Shown: one piece after another, positions 47,125-57,697 of the stretch
How positions within the stretch are numbered: position 1 is the first letter of the stretch
How the letters are laid out: every line of letters begins with the position of its first letter
Made by a program: the position numbers and the translations under genes
Notes under the pieces: model-generated
Databases searched by the model: none
What the model was told of the DNA's origin: nothing
The model's input: the letters and a program-made list of their open reading frames with translations, nothing else
Assembly: GCA_001599755.1 (NCBI GenBank)
Contig: BCHX01000005.1
Span: forward strand, 1,645,922-1,709,921
Reading direction: 5' to 3'
DNA: 64,000 bases
DNA from: Gliomastix tumulicola
Lineage: Eukaryota; Ascomycota; Sordariomycetes; Hypocreales; Bionectriaceae

Positions 47125-47416
47125 GACTCCTTCTACTCACCATCTTGTTTCTCTGTATTGTAAAAGTCGGCCCAAAAAAAAGAACACCAAGGCCACGACA
47201 TGGGCGTTGTTCGGGCTACAAGATTTGGAATTGGAGTTCGGCGCATATAGAGGCAAGGCATATTACTACTAAGACACAAAACGGCTTCGTATTTTGGAAT
47301 ATTCAGGCCAAAAACTCGGGAGAGAGAGAGACAGTCCGTGACAGACATCCTAGGAACCGCAGAAGACAAAACAGACACTGGCACCGACAATACGCGAGAG
47401 ACACTCGGCCTTGACC
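47125..47416. other. Convergent 3' intergenic
   Basis: 292 bp between two convergent genes; nothing beyond 3' ends seen. Confidence 0.3.
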
Positions 47417-49802
47417 CTATTCGAGCTCGAGCATCTGCGTGGCCGGAGGCGGCATGCGGCCAAACTCAGTCAACTCGCCAGTCCAGTACTCGATAAAGTC
47501 ACAACTCTCCGCGAAGATCCACGTAACCTCCTATGCCCCTCGTCAGCCAAGATCCAGCAGTAGGTGAGGGGGTCGGGAGGGGGAGGGCAGGGGGAGGGCA
47601 GGGGCAGGGGCAGGGGCAGTGTCAGAGCAGATGCTTGCTTACCTTGCTCAAGTCGCGCCATTCGAACCTGTTTTCTGAGCGATCGTGCTGCCCAGCCTCG
47701 ATGCTCAGCATGACCCGCTCGAACGGCCGTGACGCGTTCGACAAGCCGAACGTGATGGCCGTCAGCGCGCCATCCCTCTCTGCCTCATAGAAGGTTGTGA
47801 TGGTGTCAGGTTTGCCCGGGTCATACCGGCCCAGGGTCTCGATGGCGCCGTCGCGATGCTCAATGTACAGCCCGATGACCCGGTTGACGTGCTTCTGGTA
47901 CTTGAGACGCACGGCGTTCGCGAGGCTGGCCTTGCTGAAGAAGGCGGTATTACCAACCTGTTCCAGATCAAGGACGTCTTCTTGCGGCCCCTCCGGCTGT
48001 CCCCGGAGCGGGAGGAGGACGCGGTCGTGGATCTCTGTCAGGGGGTCGCGCCGAGGCTCGATCGCGGCGCCCAGGCATGCGACCCTCTTCCGGGGCTCCA
48101 TGATGATCCCTACGGCCTGATGCGTCCTGAAGTCCCCCAGCGTCCACAGGTGGCTGTCGGTGTCCGTGCTGTTGAGGTACTGGCCATAGTACAGGGTGCG
48201 TCCGAGAGACGTGATGAGCTTTCGAGAGAGGGCCGATCAGCAAACGAGCATCGAGGTACGGACGGGGAGGGGGTTTCAGGTGACTCACAATCACACAAGG
48301 ACCGAACGTGCTGTGTGCCTCGTTTCCAGGGTGCCAGAGCAGGTGGAACGACTCGATGGTCTCCTCCGGCTTGAAATAGTAGGTGACGGCACGCGCGTGC
48401 CAGGCCGGCGGGATGGGGCTCACCCGCGTGGCTGGGTCGCCGTTGACTTGGATGTTGGTGATGGTTCCGCCGCTCACCCACATCGTCAGACACTCGATGT
48501 GTTGGTTGGCCGAGGGGAGCGGGATGAAGTAGGCGAAACGTGCTCGCCGATCCGGCACTAGGTCGATATTGTCTACGACGGGGTACGTCCTCTCGGGGTG
48601 CAGGCGCGTGTTGAGGTTTGTCATGACACTCAAGGGGTGCGGGCAGGGCTCATGGGGGGTGGTAGGAAGCTCGAGGTCGACGATTTTGAAGCCCTGCAGA
48701 CGTTTAGTACGTTATCTCAAGGGCGGGGAGAGTCCGTCAGACACGGGGAGAGAGAGGCTCACGTCAAACGTGACCCGCATCCGTCGCAAGTCGCGGCTGT
48801 GCAGCGTCCTGTAAAACGTCCTCGCGGTGCTGCCGAGCCAGTCTGACTCTGTGTCGTTCTCGTACAGCACCTTTATAGCAACGAGGCCGTACAGGCCGAA
48901 GGAGAGCTGCAATCCCGTGACGGCGAGGGTGCGGCTGAGCTCGAGCGTGCTGTCCCAATGCTGCCCGGCGGTCCCGACCTCACGTATAGTGGACTGGCCG
49001 AGGATACTGGTCTGGTTGATCCCAAGAATGGGGATTTCAGGGGCTTGGGTCAGCGGGAAGAGCAAATTCTCGGTGTAGTCTACCGGTGCCGTCTCAAAGA
49101 AGCGGCGAAAGTAGAAGTCGAGGTTCCACACGCAGGCGTGAATCGACTTGAGCCACGGATCGTCTTCGCGGTAGACCATGTTCTGGACCTCACGGGGGAG
49201 CTGTTGTGAGACAGCGAGCAGCAGCTTACCCAGCCCCGAGTTCTTGTCTCCCTCCTTTTCGAGGTACACGCCGTGTGCGCTGGTGAGGTGCATCGAATCC
49301 GGCCGCATGTGCACGCCGGGCTTGACAGTCCGTCCATAGCGCGCGGCGGCCACGAGCCGGGCAAACGAGAACGTGTCAGGGAAGAGCTTGAGCGCCAGCT
49401 GGAAGCAGTGCGAGTGGACGAAGTGGGCGCTGTGGCTGCGGCCCCCCGTACAGTCCTCGCAGTCTCGGTTCGTGGTACACTCGGAGAACCCACGAGTCAT
49501 CAGACCATGAGTCCAAGGCGTGGTCGTGTTGGAGTCCCTGAAGTTCATATGGATGACCCCCCTGTGCCAGACCCCGGTGCCGTCGTGGGGAACACGGAAG
49601 ACTGTACCCGGGCGTGAGTGAGAGCGCGCTCGCTTGGCATGCAGGGGCAGCTCGTCGACTTACACAGCACCACATCGGCGTCCCAATCCTTGCTGTACTC
49701 CCAGTCTCGCCCGTGGATCACGGGATCGTACAAGTTCTGCGGCAGCGTCACGCGGCACAGAACGCAGTACGGCTCGACCCAGCGGTTGATGTGCGACGCC
49801 AT
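47417..49802 (-). CDS. Large uncharacterised fungal protein with Cys-rich N-terminus, 690 aa
   Basis: Exons 49802-49664, 49601-48763, 48693-48289, 48218-47643, 47530-47417; introns of 62, 69, 70 and 112 bp, all GT-AG with consistent phases. N-terminus MASHINRWVEPYCVLCRVTLP has a CxxC, and a second cluster CTTNRDCEDCTGGRSHSAHFVHSHC follows at about residues 78-105, suggesting a zinc-binding head like those before F-box-like regions in fungal orphan proteins. The rest is a long globular region without signal peptide or membrane segment; PRDPLTEIHDRV and the C-terminal FEWRDLSKEVTWIFAESCDF look conserved. No enzyme motif recognised. The last intron contains a strong G-run tract (see repeat entry). 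Confidence 0.75.
47578..47622 (+). repeat. G-run minisatellite inside an intron
   Basis: Repeated GGGGGAGGGCA and GGGGCA units on the plus strand, inside intron 4 (47531-47642) of the minus-strand gene. At least six runs of three or more G, so G-quadruplex potential. Confidence 0.7.
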
Positions 49803-50629
49803 CGGAGGAGCCTTGAGCCTTTCTGCAAACGGCAGACGGACGGACGGGCGGGCGGACGGACAGGCCGGGACGGGGACTGTCACCTCGGACGAAGACACCC
49901 CCCGCTCTGGCAACGATGAACGAACAGCGGCCGGGCCCGGAGCGAGCGCAGCGTGGAATGGCTAGACTAGCCGGCGGGTGGAGAGAGAGAGCAGAGATCG
50001 CGGGCTTCGAGGTTCGCGAAGTTCCGGGATAGATCCGTGATGGATCGCGTGCTGCGCGCGATGGGGTCAAGTGATGGATCAAGAGACGGAGCGAAGTGGT
50101 GGTGATGGATTCGCAAGTGCGAGTCTAGTTCCGTGAGGGGTAGGCGGCGAAGCGCGAGTAGATAAGGGAAACCATGGAGAGCGGATTTACGTTGACCCTT
50201 CCTGAGACCCCTTCCAGCTTCCAGGATGATGTCTGGACGAGCGGGCGAGTGGGCGAGCTGGGGGCATTCGCGGGTCGTCCTTGGTCATCATTGGTCTGTT
50301 GGTTGATGCAAATGTGCAAATATGCATCTCCTGCAGATGGTCGGTGGGCTTCCTGGCCAATGCGAGGGCGGCGCCTACGCAGCGGCGGGATCCAATTGGA
50401 TAAACGCCGTCACGAGGACAGGCTCAGCACCGAGACATGCAGCTGGCCAAAAGGACTGCACTAAACATACTATGTCTTATTATAAGGTATTTGATTTTTG
50501 GCTAAGTATTTGTCATCCTGTGTTGGTAGCAGGTCCAAGGAAAGGGCTCTTTCCACCATCATCAGAATAGGGACGAATTCGGTCTGTTCTGCTTTTGCCT
50601 GTGACCCCGCCATGAGCCCCTCCATGAGC
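49803..50629. other. Intergenic, nothing recognised
   Basis: Promoter region of the minus-strand gene, then DNA without supported coding sequence up to the arginyl-tRNA synthetase relic. Confidence 0.35.
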
Positions 50630-52151
50630 CCTTCCACCAACTCCGCTGTCGAGTTCTCGTCGCCGAACATCAGTAAAGAGTTCAATGGATTGGCAACCAC
50701 CTCCGGAGCACATTCACTGGGGTGTTCGTGTCAAATATTTACGCTTGCATGGGGGTGGGGCGCAATTCGGCTCAACCAGTACCTTGGAGATTGGGGCAAG
50801 GAGCTCGCATTGCTGGCGATCGGCTTCAAACGCTTTGGCTCTGAGGAGACGCTCCGGAACGATCCTCTCGGCCACATGCTTAATGTGTTCACAAAGGTTC
50901 GGAAACTCAAACTCATACAGCCCGGAGCTGGACGAACACAAGCGAGCAAAGGACAAAGACGACAGCACGGCTGAAATTGAGGCAACGGGCTTTTTCGCCG
51001 CCGAACGGGATACCTGTTTCAAAAGTCTCTCGAGGCGGGTGATAAGGAGGCGATGGCTCTGTGGCAGAAGTTCAGGGATCTCAGCATTGAACACCTCAAG
51101 AAGAGCTATGACCGTCTGGGCATTCAAGTTTGATGAGTTTTCGGGCGAGTCTCAGATCAGCCCAGAGACGATGGCTGAGGTAGAGGCGGCTCTGAAAGAG
51201 GAGGAGGGCGTGCTGGAGGAGGAGGAGGACGGATCATGGGTCATCAACTTCGAGAAGCACTGCGGGAAGGATGGCAAGGGCGTAGGGAAACACGCCATCC
51301 GCAGCCGGAACGGATCTACCACATAATACCTGCTCCGAGACATCGCGGCGGCACTCGGCCGCCAGCGAGCACACTCGTTCGACAAGATGATATGATATAC
51401 GTCGTCTCATTTCGTTTCGCCAGGACATGCACTTCCAGCAAGTGTTCCTCGCCCTGGAGCTCATGAAGCGACGCGACCTGACGGACAAGCTCCACCACGT
51501 CAGCTTCGGCGAGGTCCAAGGCATGACGACGCACGCACAGAAGCCCCTACTATTGGGGAACATCCTCGACTCTCGTACGGAGCGCTGGCGAAGGGCGAGG
51601 GCGGCAACGGCGCTGGTGGCAGACGGGGGTGATGAGCCGACGCCTGAGATCCGCGACGCCGTGGCCCTGGGTGGACTTTTTGTCGCAGGACATGTCCTGT
51701 TAAGAAGAGAGCGCAAGCGTACACATCCAGCCCCGACAGGGTGGCCGCTGTCCAGGGCGACTCTGGCTTGCAGCTGCAGTCTTATCTACCACCAGCTTGG
51801 CTCGACCATCACCCAGCTCGGCACTGACGACGTCATGGCCGCGCCACTCGACTTCTCAGCTCTTGACGACGACAGCACGGCGACAGCACCATCGAACTCC
51901 TCAACACGCTCGCTCGCTATCCGGAGACGACTGCGGCGGCTTCGGCAGACCACCTTGCCGACTCGGTGGAAGAGAGCATCGCACCAGACGAAGAGGCGGA
52001 GGCAGGAACGGCACCAGCGGAGGATGGCCCTGACGAAGAGGCGAAGGAGGAAGAGGCACTGGGTGCGAAGAGGGCCAAGTTGGAGCTATACCGAGGTGCG
52101 AGACAGGTGCTCGAGAATGGGATGCGGGTGCTGGGGGTTCCCCCGTGCTAG
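50630..52151 (+). pseudogene. Decayed arginyl-tRNA synthetase paralogue
   Basis: Consecutive pieces of a cytosolic-type ArgRS are visible in order but in shifting frames: VEFSSPNISKEF (just before the HIGH region), QYLGDWGKELALLAIGFKRF, RNDPLGHMLNVFTKV, ELDEHKRAKDKDDSTAE, ALWQKFRDLSIEHLKKSYDR, FDEFSGESQISPETMAEVEA, FDKMIYVVSFR, LHHVSFGEVQGM, DRVAAVQGDSGLQLQ, and the anticodon-domain end KLELYRGARQVLENGMRVLG. At least four frameshifts and in-frame stops separate them. The HIGH motif and the KMSKS-equivalent are both replaced by unrelated sequence, so it cannot be active. A Glu/Ala-rich insert before the C-terminus is unusual for ArgRS. The functional housekeeping copy must be elsewhere. Confidence 0.8.
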
Positions 52152-52289
52152 GGAAGGACGACGGCTAAAGCAGAGAGAATGTGAATGGTATCTTATCAAC
52201 CGAGGTATCAGAGTCCCAGCCGATTCAGCGGTTACTTGCCGTTTTGTGCTGTGCTGTGCTTATCGTGACTGACTCTTCCTTGCGGATTG

Positions 52290-52376
52290 GAAGCGCCGAT
52301 GTCAATGCGCTCCAACCTGCTTCGTATGGAAGACACATGAGGATTGTCGAGCTATTGGAGAAGGTGCCGACGTCAG
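52290..52376 (+). pseudogene. Ankyrin-repeat fragment
   Basis: Plus-strand reading gives GADVNALQ-ASYGRHMRIVELL-EKGADV allowing one frameshift: just over one ankyrin repeat of the type found in long fungal ankyrin and NLR proteins. No gene continues on either side. Confidence 0.5.
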
Positions 52377-52599
52377 TCAGTCGTAGCAGCACTCTCTCAT
52401 TTCAGTTTGTCAATTGTCGTTAGAAACTGGGCCCGGGTTTGGGGGGGTTCTTCAGCACTGCTTAGTGAACTGGGCAGTGCATCAACAATCATGGTGCGTC
52501 CATCAAGACGGGGTATTGCGTGCACATTTTGACATCCAGGTATGTTTTCGTCAAGGCCAGAGTAAATCGGATCAAGAGCCTCTGCGGACCGCCTGCGGG

Positions 52600-53620
52600 A
52601 TCCCTGGCTAACACGGCACGTATGTCACGTACGCGACAAACTCCTTCGCATAGGCGGCGGCGGTGGTCGAGGCGGAGCGCTCCCATCGGTCGTTCTTGTG
52701 AGAATCGGCCCAGTCACAGATCCCTCAAATCACGAGACAGGGGAAGTGCTTCATCAGCCCAGCGGCTTCCATCTCGAGGCAGAGGGCTATCCTCGCCGAC
52801 ATCGGCCAAGATACGACCGCGCGAAGTGGCGTTAGGGCTGTTGTTGCCGGATGCAATGATCTTGTAGTGAACCTCAGGGCAGGTGGTGTCCTGGGGTCGC
52901 GCAGGACCTCTTCGGCGACCTCTTCGGCCGTGTCACAGCCTCAACAGTCTAGCCCGGTGTGTGGTCATATTCAGGTTGAAGAGGCGGTCGTTTTCGAAGC
53001 CCTGATGGGCATAGCTAGGATTATCCTTCGATCGCTTTGCCATCTTCGGTTCTTATCGAGCATTTCCTGTAGCAGTTCGGGAAATCTTGAGGCTTGCCGC
53101 TCGTGACGAGCCTGGATGCTGGCAAGCGCATTGAGAAATACTGTCGCAGGCCGTCAAAGGAAGCCTTTTGTGCTCCCACCTGTCGCCAGACTTTGCCCTG
53201 ATCAGGTCGTACTGGCAGACGCGGCCCGTGGGCCCATCGGGCTGGCTGCCAGACATCGTGGTCTTCGTTTCATTTGCTCGAGGAAATGCCTCCGCCCGTG
53301 CCGACCAAAAGGTCAAGACGAATGGACGGCAAAAGGCAAGCAGGCTCGAGGCCGTAGTTGCAGCCGAGATTGTTCCGTAGGCGCCAGCGGGAAGAGAGGC
53401 AAGAACGACGTTATGCTCTCCCACGCGGCCCTTAGGTAGGTGTAAAACGTTCGCGTCGGTTCGGTGTCTCGTAAAGCTAACCGGAATCGCGTGTGTTCTT
53501 CGTCTAGCATCGTTTCTGCAGCGGCTCGTTCGATGGGGAGGGGCAGCGATCCAGGCTACCGCTTAGGAATCGGGGCTGTCAAGAGCGTTGCGTTGCGGAC
53601 TGCCATCGTGTCGGTCGTGT
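52600..53620 (-). pseudogene. Decayed nucleoside-phosphorylase-superfamily (PNP_UDP) gene
   Basis: Minus-strand fragments in order: LPIERAAAETMLDEEH, NVVLASLPAGAYGTISAATT, SQPDGPTGRVCQYDL, FPELLQEML, CPEVHYKIIASGN, ADVGED, CLEMEAAGLMKHFPC and ADSHKNDRWER..AAAYAKEF. These are the landmarks of the phosphorylase domain common at the N-terminus of fungal NLR-like and ankyrin proteins. Several frameshifts and stops (for example TGA in the otherwise conserved GICDWADSHKND) break it. The start codon region is gone. No NACHT or NB-ARC sequence follows. Confidence 0.75.
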
Positions 53621-54630
53621 CGGTTGTGTCGGTCGGTGGTTCGATACCAGTACATCGAAGTGCGCCAATTGCTAGCCTGGCCCAGCATTTGGTGCCATAG
53701 GAATCAGGCATGAACGGAACAGCCCGTGTTTTCCGGTTTGCCTGATCTCCAGGTAAGCTCTGTACCATTTCAACCCAGCAGTTTATGTCTCTATTGTCTC
53801 GGCGTAGCGAGACAGAATTGTCGGTCCCGAGTACATCCGGGCAGCAGCCAAAGGCTGCCGAAGAAAGAAGGTCTCTGGGCAGGATGTACCCTGCGAAGCT
53901 GTGAATCTGGGCGAGGGCGCAACGGCCCAAGTAGTCGAGCAGCTGTGGCTGCAGAAGAGTGTCTGAGAGGCGTAAGAGCCCCGAAATATGCCAGGGGTAA
54001 CAAGGCCAGAGAATCGAGCAGCAGGATGCTGCGTGTGTCTGGGCAGCCAAAGCTGCAGAGGTCGGTCGGTCGGTCGGTCGGTTGGTCGGGTAGGAGAGGG
54101 CACCGGGCCCAGAATGTCGGATGGCTCGCGAAGCCAGAAAGTCGAGGTTCGGGAGGAGCCAAAGGTAGTCGGGAGGAAGGGGTGCCTTAATCCCCTTTCT
54201 CGTGGCGGTTGTTAGGGTCCCGATAAACCCCAGGTGGATTTGCTGCGAAATTTAGCCTATGAAATTTATTTCCCGTAGCAAAACGCTAACAGTGGTTGCC
54301 AAGGGAAAAATTTTACAGCGAGAGTTCTTTCATGCCTCTGCTTGGAACTGAGGTTTACGGTACAGGGTGGGTTGTTAACTTCAAGCACTGGTGCGAGTAT
54401 TTTGTCAGATTTACTTGTGTGCTGATGCCTCCCGTTTACGAGGATCTAAGTAGGTGATAGAGAAATATGCGCACGGACTGTCAAGGGCCACCACAGATAG
54501 CACAAACCAACCATTGGCCACATGGCCATTCATGAAACTATGACCTCCATGAGTTCAAAGCCAAAATCCATCAACCAACTCTTCTGGACCTAGGTAAGTA
54601 GAGATGGTCTTAAGACGGGTGACGTGACTG
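53621..54630. other. Intergenic with (TCGG)n microsatellites
   Basis: TCGG/TCGGT runs at about 53607-53640 and 54058-54090. Frames on both strands are low-complexity. An 82-bp segment at 54210-54291 has TGTTAG...CTAACA ends but no target duplication. No gene supported. Confidence 0.45.
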
Positions 54631-56481
54631 TCACTGATCTTTCTTCGTCTCGGCTTCTTTGAGGGGCTCAAACAAGGTCTCGACAAGCTAGCCGAGTGAT
54701 AATAGTTAGCCAAGCAGCTCTGATTTAGCCTCTTGGGAATGCCTGCCCTTACCCATCTGTCTAGTTTGTCGTAGTTTCCATGGAAATCTGCCCATTTTGC
54801 ATCGAGCTTGTCTGTCACTGGTTAGCAGGCCTTCGTGAGCAGGTCAAACCGTGAAAGAAATCTCACCCGAAGTGACAAAAGTCACAGGCTTGATGTTCTC
54901 GTCGTCCCTGAGTGACTTCAGGAACTTCTCAGCTTGATCCGCAGTGCCAATCTGACCAATCATGAACTTCACACCTAGAGAGTCATAGAAGTCAGTGTGA
55001 ACCCCTCGGAAGTCCACTGCCCAAAGGAAGAGTCTTACTGTCGCGAGGGTAGCCAGCACCCTCGAGTCTCAAACCGCATTCAACAATCGTGTCGGCGAGC
55101 AAGGACTGTTTCTCAGGATAAGGCATGCCATCAGTCATGATGGACACTAAGATGGGCCTTTCCAAGGCCTCCGCGTCAATCCTGCTGTACACAAAAGGTT
55201 CGAGGATCCTGGACTTGAGATAAGTGCCGATTTCAGTGTTGCTCTCCCTGTGGAGGGATATTTTGTCCATGGTCTCCCTGATGCCCTCTGGAGTCAAATT
55301 CGGCGGGCCGTCTTCTCCACTGTTGATGAACCGCAAGGCAACCCCTTCGTTTTCGGGGAGAATCTGCGTGGTGATTTCGGCGATTCTCTTCGTGAGATTC
55401 TTCTGACCCTCCCATCGACCATATCGGTGCATTGACCAGCTGTCGTCTGGATCTTGGTCAGAACCCAACAGTGGCGAAGGGGAGGAAGATACCACCAGTC
55501 CTACTTACCGCAGTAGATGACTTGTTGATGCAAAGATATCTTCAGAGTCTTGTCTGCAATCTCCCTCTTTTCTGCGATGCACTTGTCGTCGTCTGCAGCA
55601 TCTCCTTTCTCTGCAATATCTCTAGCTACAATCTCTGCTGCCTTTCGGGCCATATTCTGAATGTAGTCAGGCTTGTCTCCGAAGAACCGACTTAGCGTCT
55701 TGTTCTTTTTGACAAACGTGTCCACATTCCTCACAAAGTCGTCGCTGTTGAAGGCAGGGGTCTGATTGATAGCCTGAAGAAGCAACTGGTTCTCAGTGAC
55801 GGTTACCAAACATAGGTTCCTACTTTGCGTGCATACCTGGATGATGCCTCGGTCTATCCGAGGAGCAAAACCGCCAGTTACGCGGCGAATAGCGTTGCGG
55901 AATCCCCCCTGGTTGAACCACGCAAAGATACTATTCAGGAAGCTGACGACAACGGCGACGAGCTTCGCGAGCTTCCAGGGTTCATCTTCTGGGTGGAGGG
56001 CTCGCAGTACAGCTGGGTCATTCAGGTATTCAGCCAGATCCTGGGCATTGAGTCCACCGTCATATTTGATTGACAGCGAAGCCCCTGCTCGTCGCAGCAT
56101 CCGGATACAGTCGAGGTCCTTCTTCTCAATAACAAACATCAACGGGGTCTTGTTTTCGGCAGCCTTGCATGTGGCATTGATAGAAGCAGCCGTCATGTTG
56201 GAAGCGAGAAGTTGTTGGATGATGAGCGGTCGTTCGTTGACGGTCTTCCACGCGGCAAGAAGAAGGGGAGTCTCTCCATCACGGCAAACAGCATCTGCCT
56301 TGGCGCCGTTCTTGAGAAGTTGTTTGACCACTTGAGGGAACCCACGCTCTACTGCGATAGCGAGTGGAGTCAGGCCGGACGAAGGATCTTGCTCGGAAAG
56401 GGCGTTGGGATTGTCCGTGATATAGCGGAGGAGGTTCTCTCCAACGAGAGTTCCATTGCCGGCATCGTCAAATATAGGCAT
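54631..56481 (-). CDS. Ankyrin-repeat and VWA-domain protein
   Basis: Six exons: 56481-55837, 55785-55509, 55452-55039, 54974-54867, 54811-54753, 54687-54631; 519 aa. Exon 1 encodes ankyrin-like repeats (GLTPLAIAVERGFPQVVKQLL, DGETPLLLAAW, NKTPLMFVIEKKDLDCIRML). Exons 3-6 encode a von Willebrand A-type domain: the metal-site strand VIYCDPDDSWSMHRYGRW (DxSxS replaced by DDSWS), ERPILVSIMTDGMPYP, VKFMIGQIGTADQAEKFL and WADFHGNYDKLDRWLVETLF at the end. Fungal ankyrin-VWA proteins of this layout are uncharacterised; adhesion-type ligand binding is only inferred. The first intron (55836-55786) is 51 bp and in frame, so unspliced message would still translate. No signal peptide. Confidence 0.85.
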
Positions 56482-57697
56482 CGTAAGGCAGAGAGCCCTG
56501 ACAGTGACAGACGATTGTAAGAACGAATAGCCAAAAGTATCCAGTCTGTGTGTGAGCTTGCCTTCAAGTGTGCATTGGCTTCGAAATGAACGGGCAGGTC
56601 CGTCCTAGACATGCTTATATAAATCAGCAACGGGAAACAGATCGGAGAGCTTCACTACGCGCCTGATTCCAGTCTATGCGGGGCGGCTGCTCCCGTTAGG
56701 CAGCAATGACAGCATGCAACCCTACTTCTCCGGGTAAGCCGGCATGGTGAGGTCATGCGAGACTGGCTGCCTTAAAGGAAAGGCCATACTTGGTGTCTGC
56801 CTCACCATTCTGATGACAGATACGAAGTCACCAGCCCCGCCCGTTGCTTGGCAGCATGAATGTCACATCCTAAATCATGGTATATGATGCAAGGTCGGGC
56901 AGCTATTCCAAGATCCATGTGCCTGTGTCTCTATAAAGTCTGTCTGCCTCTATAATGTCCTTTATACATGTTAAACCTAGCCCTAAGGCTGACTGGGCTA
57001 CCTTGGTTAGCCGTAACTGCTTGGTATCGTATGTATTAGTAGGTATATAGAAAAGTGAGGAGCTAGGGTGAAAGCGTAGGAGCATCATATCTCTTTGGCA
57101 CCAAGGCATCACTTGATCTACGGATCTTTACGTCAGTAATAGAGAGCAAAGTGCTGCGTTATTCATCTGCCTGACGCGTTCATACCTTATTTCGGACCGA
57201 TTCTTCTCTCTTGTGGATGGTATGTAATCTATTCACTTACCGAAGGCTTATCATGATTGGTTACAGCAGACTTTCAGCTGGGCTGAGGTGCATACGCTTC
57301 CCAAAGAAGCCAACCCGTGCAACTTCTAGCCCAATGAGCGCTTTAGTTTAAAACCCACCAGAACACGTCATGAGTCAAATGACCCGACAATCAGTTGCCT
57401 TGATGAAAACATGTGGAAGGACGCATGGTTCGCAACACGGTCTTCACTATTACGGTACCGGTATTTCTCACCCTCGCCTCACCTCCGTTATCACCTGCTA
57501 GCCCGTATCTCTTCTTTTTCTGCCGCTCATTGCCACACGAACTAACTCTAGTCATCACCAGCTATCGCCACTTTCTTGTTGGGATTAAAGCCGGAGGTTT
57601 TTTCTCTCAGTCTCTCAAATAGCTCTATCATTTGTTGGGCTGCAGACGACATTCTCCGCCTTCGTGGCCCGTCACAAATTTGCAACCTCAAATCATC
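56482..57697. promoter_or_regulatory. Divergent intergenic between ankyrin-VWA and BBE-like genes
   Basis: 1.2 kb, no supported gene. A lone CGGGAAAC occurs at 56631-56638; one copy is about what chance allows. Confidence 0.35.

Noticed and set aside
53556..54162. Overlapping frames on both strands of 53.5-54.2 kb
   Set aside because: Low-complexity translations around TCGG microsatellites; no conserved motif beyond the PNP relic that ends near 53620.
54210..54291. 82-bp mini-element with TGTTAG...CTAACA ends
   Set aside because: No target duplication and only 6-bp inverted ends; could be chance.
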